Shown here: piece by piece, positions 54,969 through 62,981 of the stretch
Layout: every line of letters starts with the position of its first letter
Numbering within the stretch: the first letter of the stretch is position 1
Assembly (NCBI GenBank): GCA_945957605.1
Contig: CAMFLR010000006.1
Location: 248,001 to 312,000, forward strand
Source: an uncultured Isosphaeraceae bacterium
GTDB lineage: Bacteria; Planctomycetota; Planctomycetia; Isosphaerales; Isosphaeraceae
Direction: 5' to 3'
DNA length: 64,000 nt
Made by a program: the position numbers and the translations under genes
The notes under the pieces: generated by a model
Seen by the model: only the letters and a program-made list of their open reading frames with translations
What the model was told of the DNA's origin: nothing
The model's database searches: none

Positions 54969-56344
54969 GGCAGCGCCTTTCTGAACGATCCTGGGACGAC
55001 GCGCACCATCGCGCACCACGTCGCCGAGTAAATCAGCACGCCAAGCACAATCACCGGGACGATCGACGCCGACCGCAACGGCCAGATCGCCGCCGTCATC
55101 GCCAGTGAACCGACAAACGCGGGCGCGAGTTGTCGCGTGAAATCGAAAGTCACCCCACGCGATCGCAGAGCACTCCAAGCTCCCATCACGGCGATCGTCT
55201 CCAGCACAAGCACCACCGCGGCGATGCCAGCGATTCCCGCAAAACTTGCTCCGCTCGGCAGCAAAAACAACGAAAGCGATAGCAAAATCACCATCAACCG
55301 AAGCGCCTTGCGTTCGTCACCCAGTGAGACAGTCGCCGTTTGCAGCCACGAAGCCACCAAGAGCACCGGCAGCCGTGCCACGAGCAACAGCAACGCCCAG
55401 CCTCCGCAGTCGTATCCCGCGCCGAATAGCATCGGCAGACCGCGTGGGGCCAGGACCAGCAGTCCCAAACTCGCAGGCAAAAACAGTGCGATCAGGATCG
55501 ACACACCGTTGCCGACAACGCGCGAAGCCGCATCAACGCCTTGCGTTCGTTCGCGTGCTAGCGTTGGACCGAGCAGAGTCGGCACGACCATTCCAATACC
55601 AGCGAGGGCGATCACAATCTTCCGAGCCGCCGCGTACGGGCCCGCACCTTCGACGTTCGCCCATCCGAGCATGAGCAAATCGACGAGATACAATCCGACA
55701 CGCCCGAATCGCGTCAGTCCTGCAACCATTGCGCGCCGGCTGAAAACAAGCACAGAACGCCGCGTAGGCAACCGGAACGATGGCCAACCTTCGTGGGCAA
55801 TTGTGACGAGGGCAATCAACGCCTCAATGGCGCTGGCCACCAAGGCAGCGACTCCAACTTGTTCTGGATTGCGAACCAACAGCATCGCCGCAACGAGAAT
55901 TCCCGTCGCACGCAAAACGACGACGCTCGCAAGAAACGGCATGAACTGTATGGCTCGCGGCCGCACATCCGGAGATAGCGCCGCGGGAACAAGTAAGAGC
56001 CCACACGCCAGTATCGGCCACGCTTGCTCGCCACCTCGCATGACAGCCAGAACCGCCAGCAGGATGAGTCCAAGTGCTGCCCAACCTAGTCGCAGCCAGA
56101 TGAGTAATGAGGTCAATCGTCCGACAATCGCCGGCCGGCGAGCGGCCTCGCGCACGACGATTTGATCCAGCCCACCTCGCACCAGCACGAGCAACCAGGC
56201 CGCCGGCGCAAGAGCTGATTCGAGAGTTGCGAACCCACGCGGCTGTAACACGCGCGCGAGATGAATCGTGGTGACAAACCCCGCCGCGCACGCGAATGCT
56301 TCCGCGACCAAACCGTAAATCATTCCGCGAGCGCGAAGGCTCAT
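54965..56344 (-). CDS. Oligosaccharide flippase-like (Wzx/MOP superfamily) membrane protein
   Basis: A 459-residue protein made of about 12-14 membrane segments with basic loops (SLRARGMIYGLVAEAFACAAGF at the start, FSRRAMVAGLTRFGRVGLYL in the middle). Its length and pattern fit the polysaccharide-transport/MATE-like flippases that move lipid-linked repeat units across the membrane. It is in the middle of the glycan operon with ATGA overlaps on both sides. Confidence 0.85.
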   Translation of the reverse strand: MSLRARGMIYGLVAEAFACAAGFVTTIHLARVLQPRGFATLESALAPAAWLLVLVRGGLDQIVVREAARRPAIVGRLTSLLIWLRLGWAALGLILLAVLAVMRGGEQAWPILACGLLLVPAALSPDVRPRAIQFMPFLASVVVLRATGILVAAMLLVRNPEQVGVAALVASAIEALIALVTIAHEGWPSFRLPTRRSVLVFSRRAMVAGLTRFGRVGLYLVDLLMLGWANVEGAGPYAAARKIVIALAGIGMVVPTLLGPTLARERTQGVDAASRVVGNGVSILIALFLPASLGLLVLAPRGLPMLFGAGYDCGGWALLLLVARLPVLLVASWLQTATVSLGDERKALRLMVILLSLSLFLLPSGASFAGIAGIAAVVLVLETIAVMGAWSALRSRGVTFDFTRQLAPAFVGSLAMTAAIWPLRSASIVPVIVLGVLIYSATWCAMVRVVPGSFRKALP

Positions 56345-57318
56345 GCACGCGCCTCGAGCGTCCAGAGTGGGCCCAACGTTTTCAAGAATGATTTAATGAT
56401 AGAATAATCCTGTGCTTTTTGATAAATCTTGAGCAAGCGACCGCGCATTCCCCGAACCGAACCGACCCAAGTGTCTGAGACGCAAGGAATCGACGTTCGC
56501 ACATCGCGAAATCCAGCCTCGCACGCCAGGCGTGCCACTCCCGACGCCGTCAACGTGCGTGGCACCCACGCGCCACCACGTCGCAGCCGCGAATAATGAT
56601 CGGCCCAACTCCGAGGCAAGAAGCCAATCCCCCAAAGCCGCACATGCGGATCACCCGCGAGGCTCAATCGATTGGGCGACCACAGCACCAGTCGTCCTCC
56701 CGGACGCAGCAACCGCCGCCACTCTTTGAGCGCAGCAAGCGGATCGTCGAGATGTTCGATCAAACTGTCCGCGACGATGGTCGCAAATTGCCCATCCGGC
56801 CAGGGTAAGGTCTCGGCCGACGCCGCAAGCAGTTGAACTTCGACACCACAATCTTCGAGTCGCCGACGAGCCACAACCAGCCAGCGTGACGCAATATCAA
56901 CACCCGTGATACCCCAACCTCGACGCGCCGCCGCGACGAGCAATCCGCCCGTCCCACAGCCCAATTCAAGCATCGGCCCGTCGCAATTCTGCAAAGCATC
57001 GGCGACCGCCTCACCGCGTGCTTCTGCCGCCATGATGTGCGCCAGAAACTTGCGGCAACGAGCGGGATCAACGTCGTCGGTGATATCGTAATACGCTCGC
57101 GCTACGCCTGCGAGATCGGTCTCGGCGGCAATCCGCGCCAATCGTTCAGCCTTCGCGCGCTCGGCATCGATCGACAGATAGCGGTCGGACATCAGCCGCA
57201 AATCAGGAATGCCGGCGACGTCGGGAAACGAACATCCACAACCGTGGCATTCCATCGTGTCGAGTGGTGTTCGACACCCAGGACAGCACATTCCCAAAGC
57301 TGCGACCGTCGCCATCAT
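56341..57318 (-). CDS. Class I SAM-dependent methyltransferase with N-terminal zinc ribbon
   Basis: A 325-residue enzyme. The N-terminus has four cysteines in a zinc-ribbon pattern (CCPGCRTPLD and CHGCGCSFPD, residues about 11-32). The SAM loop is MLELGCGTGGLLVAAARRGWG near residue 120, with ADSLIEHLDDPLAALKEW and the post-loop RRLLRPGGRLVLWSPN. Similar proteins are widespread in surface-glycan clusters. The ATG overlaps the deacetylase stop (ATGA). An earlier in-frame start is 69 nt upstream but is not supported. Confidence 0.9.
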   Translation of the reverse strand: MMATVAALGMCCPGCRTPLDTMECHGCGCSFPDVAGIPDLRLMSDRYLSIDAERAKAERLARIAAETDLAGVARAYYDITDDVDPARCRKFLAHIMAAEARGEAVADALQNCDGPMLELGCGTGGLLVAAARRGWGITGVDIASRWLVVARRRLEDCGVEVQLLAASAETLPWPDGQFATIVADSLIEHLDDPLAALKEWRRLLRPGGRLVLWSPNRLSLAGDPHVRLWGIGFLPRSWADHYSRLRRGGAWVPRTLTASGVARLACEAGFRDVRTSIPCVSDTWVGSVRGMRGRLLKIYQKAQDYSIIKSFLKTLGPLWTLEARA

Positions 57319-58079
57319 GAGCCCGCCGGGATGAGTGCCCGCCCAACGTTTCGCAAGGTCCGCAGCGGCCTGCGCACTGCCAGCCACGGCCGCAAGCGTT
57401 GCTGAATCAACCTCTCCAGCACCGTCGAGGATTTCAAGTAATATGCATCAATCCGAGGCAAGTCGAACCGGTGATTTGCCGCACAAGCCATGTCGAGCCG
57501 CGTGCCAAATGCCGCGTCAAACTGTCGTGCCGCTCGCGCTCGAATTGGCCCGTTCGATCGGCCATAGGGATACGCCAGCAACGTGCACGCTTTCCCCGTT
57601 TCGCGTTCGATGCGCAATCGCGATTCGCGCATCTGTCGCGAAGCTTCGGCACCATCCACACGGTCCAGCCTGGCATGCGTTACCGTGTGCGCACCGAGGC
57701 TAAATCCCATTCGCGAAAGCGAACGAATTTCTGGCCAATCGAGCATGTCGACGCAAGGAATCTCGCCAGGCTGACCAGCCCAGTCATTCCGACCGCCAAC
57801 ATATTCGGTTACGAGAAAAACCGTTGCGGGCAGCGCGAATCGCCTGACCACATCAACACTTTCCTGCACCGACTGCAAGCCGTCGTCGAACGCGATCGCA
57901 AAGCCTTTGGCAACCTCGGGACAACCGCGACCTACCCAGCTCGCGAGATCCACGCCTGTGAATCCCGCGTGCATCAGGCGTTCGATCGTCTCGGCGAACC
58001 AGGCGGGATCAGTCGCGGTCACAGCGTTCGACGAGTCGAGCGCGTGATAGGTGAGAATCGCCAGGCCGGGCAACTTCAT
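57315..58079 (-). CDS. Polysaccharide deacetylase family protein
   Basis: The 254-residue product begins MKLPGLAILTYHALDSSNAV and has the NodB-homology motifs: FAIAFDDGLQSV (motif 1, Asp-Asp), LGAHTVTHARLDRVD (motif 2, His-x3-His) and AYPYGRSN (motif 3). It would remove N- or O-acetyl groups from a glycan. The ATG overlaps the stop codon of the oxidoreductase gene (ATGA). The upstream in-frame extension of 109 codons is the shadow of that gene. Confidence 0.92.
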   Translation of the reverse strand: MKLPGLAILTYHALDSSNAVTATDPAWFAETIERLMHAGFTGVDLASWVGRGCPEVAKGFAIAFDDGLQSVQESVDVVRRFALPATVFLVTEYVGGRNDWAGQPGEIPCVDMLDWPEIRSLSRMGFSLGAHTVTHARLDRVDGAEASRQMRESRLRIERETGKACTLLAYPYGRSNGPIRARAARQFDAAFGTRLDMACAANHRFDLPRIDAYYLKSSTVLERLIQQRLRPWLAVRRPLRTLRNVGRALIPAGS

Positions 58080-59164
58080 GCCACGCGGTCCGATACCGCT
58101 CCGTGCTTGCGAGCCTTTACGTCGGTCGGCCGCGGAATCGCCACTTCGCGACACTGGCGATCGGCCTCGTACACCGCGTGCACCATCTCGGCCGCGCGGC
58201 AGCCATCCCAGCCCGTCGCGCCGGTGCGAGGCAAGCCAGCCGGTGTAACGAACGATTCCAGCTCGCGAACCAGCGAACGTTCGCAGCCATTTCGCTTGTG
58301 GAAAATCTTCTCGGCAATCCGCTCGACCAGATAGTTGCGATTCAACTTGTGGCCGCTCGCAAGCTCGCCGGTCAGCCGCCAGGGAGCCGTCTCGATCCGC
58401 AGCCAACCCGATGCGCCTCGGACGTCGATCGTCAAATAGCCGCGTCGCAGATTCCAGCTTGAATGCAACTCTGCCACAGCGTTTTCGTGATTGCGGAAAA
58501 TCGCCACCGCTTCGTGTTCGCAGCCGAAATTGCCGTTGGGATCGTGCCGCAACATCCCCTGCGCAGAGTTCACCTCGCCGAGGAACCGGCGAATGAGATC
58601 ACACGCGTGGGGACCATTGTCGACAAGCGTACCACCGCCAGAAATCGTCCGATCGCCATGCCAGCCGCTCAGAAACTCGGCCGATGCCATGTGGCCAATC
58701 TCGACGCGCACGCTTTCAACGCGGCCAATGCCCCAGTGGCTCTCGATCGCCAAGGCATCACGCACAGGCGGGTAGAAGCGATGATTGAAGCCTGTCGCCA
58801 ACCGCAAACGGCTCTCATCGGCCTGCTGAGCCAGTCGCCATGCATCGGTCACGTCGATCGCCAGCGGCTTCTCACACAGCACGTGCTTGCCGCGTGCGAG
58901 TGCCAGTTCAGCGGCCTCGAAATGATCGACGTGCGGTGTAGCGATGATCACCGCATCGACGCCATCAAGCGCCAGACCTTCGTCGAGGTCGCTCACAGCG
59001 AAGACGCCGTATTGTGCGGCAACGCGGCGCGCCTGCGCCAGGTCGGTATCAACGATGCCGATCAGCGTTGTGCCTCGGGCAACCGTGGCTGCAGCAGCGC
59101 GTTGGGCGCCGAGAAAACCCGCGCCAACGACCAGAATCCCCGTGCGTGTGTTCGTGGCATCCAT
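58076..59164 (-). CDS. Gfo/Idh/MocA-family oxidoreductase
   Basis: The 362-residue product begins MDATNTRTGILVVGAGFLGA, a Rossmann NAD(P)-binding start, and carries the family motif CEKPLAIDVTDAWRLA. The C-terminal alpha/beta domain has FLSGWHGDRTISGGGTLVDN and GPHACDLIRRFLG. An AGGGAGA ribosome binding site lies about 8 nt before this ATG; a GTG 30 nt upstream that overlaps the preceding stop codon is the alternative. Such enzymes oxidise or epimerise nucleotide sugars or inositols, here probably a glycan precursor. Confidence 0.9.
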   Translation of the reverse strand: MDATNTRTGILVVGAGFLGAQRAAAATVARGTTLIGIVDTDLAQARRVAAQYGVFAVSDLDEGLALDGVDAVIIATPHVDHFEAAELALARGKHVLCEKPLAIDVTDAWRLAQQADESRLRLATGFNHRFYPPVRDALAIESHWGIGRVESVRVEIGHMASAEFLSGWHGDRTISGGGTLVDNGPHACDLIRRFLGEVNSAQGMLRHDPNGNFGCEHEAVAIFRNHENAVAELHSSWNLRRGYLTIDVRGASGWLRIETAPWRLTGELASGHKLNRNYLVERIAEKIFHKRNGCERSLVRELESFVTPAGLPRTGATGWDGCRAAEMVHAVYEADRQCREVAIPRPTDVKARKHGAVSDRVA

Positions 59165-59190
59165 GCCCGATTCTCCCTGGAAGTGAGTCG

Positions 59191-60207
59191 TCACACGTTC
59201 GATTCGATCATGCGTTTGCCGACGTCCGCCCTTCGCAAGATTCCCGAGGCTTCACCCAACGTCCACGCTGCGGCAATTGCGAGAAAATGCGGAACGGCCG
59301 GTAGCCATCGCGTCATTCGCTCGCGAGCGGCGCTCAGATGTCGGAACGCTCGGATGAGCAGCACACCCGGAATCAGCGGAGCGAAAACCAGCGCGGCCAT
59401 TCTCCATAAAGGCCGCCACCGTCGCGATCGGTTCGCACCAAACCGCGCCGCATGTTGTACCCGCTGATGCAGGAATGAGAAAAGGCGAGTCCTCCCCTGA
59501 AACCGAACAATCGCATCTGGTACAGATTGCCAGAGAATCCTATTTTCTCCAGCTTGCGACTCGATCGCCTCTTGTACCTCAACTTCCCAGAAACCGTTCT
59601 CAAACCCGAGTCGTCTTTCGTCATCACGAAAAACTCGGGTGCCACTGGCTGTGCCAGTGCTCTTGGATGCAGTCGAAGAAGGAAGAGCACTGGCACAGCC
59701 AGTGGCACCCGACTTCAAAACTTGTTTCTGTAACAGCATTAGGCCGGAGCGGCGATAAAGGCAGTTCTCACCGCTCGGTCTGGTTGGCAACTTCTCCCGC
59801 ACCCCGTAGCTGGCAAACCGTTGTAAGTACACTGCGCGGTCGAGCCACCTCAAATGCGCTGCGGGAAGGATACATCCACCCACGCCGACAGCCGTCGACC
59901 CCGCGAGTGCCTCGACCAGCGTTTCCAGCCAGCCAGCGCAAGGAACCATTTGAGTCGTCGAAAACCCGACAATCTTGGCGTCAGTTTTCACCAAGCCTTC
60001 ACGCCAAAGCTCGGGCACAAGCAGCGAATCATCAGTCTCGAAACGACGAATCGACGGCAACTCGACGGCCAAATGGCGAGCCGACGGTCCCGCGAGAATC
60101 AGTTCGTCATCATTCTCGAGCTGCGCGAAGAACGCGCGCACGCTCTGCTCGGCGAGCGGCGTGCTTTCAAGCGCGGCGAGAATCACCGCGACACGTCGCT
60201 GACTCAT
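59191..60207 (-). CDS. Glycosyltransferase family 2-like protein carrying an in-frame palindromic insertion
   Basis: The 338-residue product begins MSQRRVAVILAALESTPLAE and has the GT2-like pieces VGFSTTQMVPCAGWLETLVE and ENCLYRRSG; RDDERRLGFENGFWEVEVQE resembles the C-terminal part of the GT2 fold, and hydrophobic segments follow. Between these two parts a 74-bp family-1 repeat lies in the coding frame, encoding about 25 extra residues (GATGCASALPSSTASKSTGT) with no stop codon. The classic DxD motif is not obvious, so the donor site is atypical. The ATG overlaps the DUF362 gene stop (ATGA). Confidence 0.8.
   Translation of the reverse strand: MSQRRVAVILAALESTPLAEQSVRAFFAQLENDDELILAGPSARHLAVELPSIRRFETDDSLLVPELWREGLVKTDAKIVGFSTTQMVPCAGWLETLVEALAGSTAVGVGGCILPAAHLRWLDRAVYLQRFASYGVREKLPTRPSGENCLYRRSGLMLLQKQVLKSGATGCASALPSSTASKSTGTASGTRVFRDDERRLGFENGFWEVEVQEAIESQAGENRILWQSVPDAIVRFQGRTRLFSFLHQRVQHAARFGANRSRRWRPLWRMAALVFAPLIPGVLLIRAFRHLSAARERMTRWLPAVPHFLAIAAAWTLGEASGILRRADVGKRMIESNV
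59637..59710 (-). repeat. Family-1 palindromic repeat, copy 5, inside a glycosyltransferase gene
   Basis: Seventy-four bases from GGGTGCCACTGGC to GCCAGTGGCACCC, with arms CACTGGC-TGT-GCCAGTG-CTCTT and AAGAG-CACTGGC-ACA-GCCAGTG. Its arms are the closest of all five copies to a perfect inverted repeat. The coding frame of the glycosyltransferase passes through it without interruption. Confidence 0.95.
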
Positions 60208-61343
60208 TTCGGATGCTGACGTTTCGCCTTCGCCAGCGCAAAATGAGGGGTCGGAATACCCGTCGAGTTCGACGCCAGATATCGCGCCCAGTGACGCTGA
60301 ACCGCATCGTTCGAGTGCGCCACGCATTTCCGAGAAACGGACGCCAGCGAGTCGCCAACAATCTCAATCCGGCTCAATTCCGCATTCCCCAACCCCGCAT
60401 CATGCGCAAGTTTGAGATAGCCGATTCGCATCGGATCAAATCCCATCGCAGCCGCGCCAACGGCATCGACTGCCACCGGATCGGTCCCCGCGATCGCCAG
60501 CCCAAGCTTGATCGGCGTGCCATGCTTCGGCCCTTCGCGATGCATCGCCACGAAGCCATCGAGCACGCTAATATGCGGCTTCACATTCTCGGTCAGCGTC
60601 ACCAAATTCTGGTGCATCGCCGCGACCGACTTCAAAAACGCCATGTCGGCTGGGCTGAGGCGATCCCACCCGCTTGCACCGTACTTCCCAAGCGTGAGAT
60701 TGATCAACCGCCGCACGCGCCCTTGAAGCCTGGTGAGCAACGTGACAAACGCCGTGTCACCCTTCAGAAACTCAATGATCGGCCGCTTCCAGCCGGTTGC
60801 GCCGTTCCCACCCGCGTAGCCGTGCATCCTCACGCGATCTTGTGGGTGAATCGACGACAGCATGTTCTTCAAGCTCATCGTCAACGACGGCGTGACATGC
60901 GTTTTCATCAGCGCGAGCGAGACGCGGCATGTCGCGCTGGTAATTGTCCGCGACACCCGCGTTTCCAGCGGCGAGCCGTCGACGCTCCGCAGCCGCATGA
61001 TATCCCACGACGTTTCTTGCTTGTTGATATCAAAAAACGTCACCGGCCGCCCGGCGCACTCGGCCTCGTGCCCAAGCGCCTTATACGCGGCAGTGGCATC
61101 GCTGGCGCCTTCGGCAATCTTCACGTTCTGAGCACCGCTCGCGAATAGCGCATCGAGCGTTGCGGCCATCGCCTCGGGATGAGTCGACGGCAACTGGCGC
61201 GTCTGGCAAACGAAGTTCGGCTTGAGCAGCACGTCGGGCGTAACAACCCGTCGCAGGTCGTCGGCAATCAGGTTGAGCGCCTGCGCGATCCCCCCACGCC
61301 GACGGTCCGACCGCACGAGAGCAACACGCGTCACTTCGGCCAT
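60204..61343 (-). CDS. DUF362 protein
   Basis: A 379-residue protein of the DUF362 family: VLLKPNFVCQTRQLPSTHPE at about 40-60, the core CRVSLALMKTHVTPSLTMSL, SSIHPQDRVRMHGYAGG and IAGTDPVAVDAVGAAAMGFDP. The usual [4Fe-4S] cysteine domain is absent; only scattered cysteines are present. DUF362 members have no firmly established function but occur in surface-sugar clusters. The start codon lies inside the 3' end of the upstream GT2 gene (13-nt overlap). Confidence 0.88.
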   Translation of the reverse strand: MAEVTRVALVRSDRRRGGIAQALNLIADDLRRVVTPDVLLKPNFVCQTRQLPSTHPEAMAATLDALFASGAQNVKIAEGASDATAAYKALGHEAECAGRPVTFFDINKQETSWDIMRLRSVDGSPLETRVSRTITSATCRVSLALMKTHVTPSLTMSLKNMLSSIHPQDRVRMHGYAGGNGATGWKRPIIEFLKGDTAFVTLLTRLQGRVRRLINLTLGKYGASGWDRLSPADMAFLKSVAAMHQNLVTLTENVKPHISVLDGFVAMHREGPKHGTPIKLGLAIAGTDPVAVDAVGAAAMGFDPMRIGYLKLAHDAGLGNAELSRIEIVGDSLASVSRKCVAHSNDAVQRHWARYLASNSTGIPTPHFALAKAKRQHPK

Positions 61344-62491
61344 TTTGCAGACCTCCGCGATTTGGTCGCGACGGAGCGAGACTTCCTCTGCGGCGGCGGC
61401 GTCTCCGCATCGTCGCGCCGCAGTCCAGCCTGAACCGCCGCCTTCGCTTCCGCCTCGGCGAGCTTGGTGTGCCAGAGCACGAGTGCAAACGCAACCGAAA
61501 GCCCGCAGCACACGAAGTAAATCAGGTGCAGCGGCAGGCTCGCGGCGGCAAACGCACGCCCCTTGCGCCTGGCAAGAAAATCATAAAACGTGTGATTGAG
61601 CAGGATCACATTCACGAGCGCGGCGAGTGCCAGCAGGCCGATCGCCGGGACGAAACACGCCGCAAACGCAGCGACAATGAACAACCCCGTCGACGCGACC
61701 GAAAGCCGCCCCGAAAGGTCGACGTTCAAATCCTGCTCGTTCACGTGCGACCGCTTCATCAACAGCAACCACGGCACACCGCGCTGGAAAATATCGGTAC
61801 GAACGACCGAGCTCAGGGTCCAGCGCTTGAGATGCGTGGCCTGAACGTCGCGTGCCAGGACGATTTTTCCGCCAGCTCGCGTGACACGATAACCCAGCTC
61901 GATATCTTCAATCGCCGGACGCTGGTAGAGCTTGGGATCAAAGCCGCCGTGTGCTTGAAACACTTCGCGACGAATCGCGCCGCAACCGGTCCAGAACGTC
62001 TTCACCGGACGCAGGTCTTCGGCGAACTGCCCGCGCTGGTGAACAAAATGATGGAGCAGGTTGCGATACTGGCTGACGACTCCAGGCGAAGAGGGAGCGT
62101 CATCGTATGAGCCGAAGAGAGCGGAAAGCGTGGGATCGGCGTCGAACCGCGCAAGGGCCCTGGGCAAGGTTTCGGGGTGAACGGCCACATCGGCGTCGAG
62201 GAAGAAGACGATCGGCGCAGTCGCGTGCGACGCCCCTGTATTTCGCGCAGCGGCTGGTCCGCGCGGGGCATCGTGACGGATCACGCGGGCACCGAAAAAC
62301 TCGGCCACGCGTGACGATGCGTCGGTCGAACCGTCGTCGACCACGATGAGTTCGTAATCCAGACCGGACGTTTGGCGAAGCCTGCGGAGGCAGCATTCCA
62401 GGTCGCGTTCGCCGTTATAAACGGGAATCACAACCGAGAGCTGCTGCCTCCGCAGCTCCGCGCTCGCCGGACCGGCGGGGAAATCTTCCAT
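61331..62491 (-). CDS. Membrane-bound family 2 glycosyltransferase
   Basis: First gene of the operon. The 386-residue product has a GT-A fold with LSVVIPVYNGERDLECCLRR, the nucleotide-binding IVVDDGSTD and FFLDADVAVHP (Asp-x-Asp), TGCGAIRREVFQAHGG and EDIELGYRVTRAGGKI. Three membrane segments follow residues about 270-345. Basic residues end the protein. The start is MEDFPAG with GAGGG upstream; a further in-frame ATG 27 nt upstream is possible. It would begin or elongate the exopolysaccharide repeat. Confidence 0.92.
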   Translation of the reverse strand: MEDFPAGPASAELRRQQLSVVIPVYNGERDLECCLRRLRQTSGLDYELIVVDDGSTDASSRVAEFFGARVIRHDAPRGPAAARNTGASHATAPIVFFLDADVAVHPETLPRALARFDADPTLSALFGSYDDAPSSPGVVSQYRNLLHHFVHQRGQFAEDLRPVKTFWTGCGAIRREVFQAHGGFDPKLYQRPAIEDIELGYRVTRAGGKIVLARDVQATHLKRWTLSSVVRTDIFQRGVPWLLLMKRSHVNEQDLNVDLSGRLSVASTGLFIVAAFAACFVPAIGLLALAALVNVILLNHTFYDFLARRKGRAFAAASLPLHLIYFVCCGLSVAFALVLWHTKLAEAEAKAAVQAGLRRDDAETPPPQRKSRSVATKSRRSAKWPK

Positions 62492-62981
62492 GACCCACCC
62501 TCGCCCGTCATCGACCACGACAACCGGAATGCGTCCCCATCCTTGGGATCGCCCGAGCCATCGTGAGGAGCGCCTGGTCGCGCACCGATCGACCGCGTGG
62601 TGGTGTCTGAGCCTTGGTGTATTTCTCGCGTCATCGGCAACGCTTCGAAGCGTCCGCGACGTGCGGCGGAAATGTAGCGGGAGTGTCGAAAAGTGTCAAC
62701 GCAGGTCGTATGAAACGGCAATCGTCCGAAAGTCTCGCCAATGGCGAAGGCACCAACTTGCATCGCAAAAGCAAACTATACAAGCAGATAGGACACAGAG
62801 AACGGCACCAAAGTTTTGCTATCTTCCGCTCGCAATTAGAATGCGTTGTGCATTGAAAGGTTGGTATCGTGCGTTTACGCTAATCAGGTCTAGGACTAAT
62901 ACCCCTCAAACCTGAATTGCTACAACCGAAGCAATTGGGTTTTGCGTGGCCTTTTACTACAGAAGTGGCCGTGAGGTATCA
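62492..62981. promoter_or_regulatory. Divergent region between the glycan operon and the P-loop ATPase gene
   Basis: These 490 bases must hold the promoter of the ten-gene glycan operon (minus strand) and the promoter of the ATPase gene (plus strand). Sequence composition changes here: it is G+C-rich up to about 62,680 and clearly A+T-richer from about 62,760 on. No gene was supported. Confidence 0.5.
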
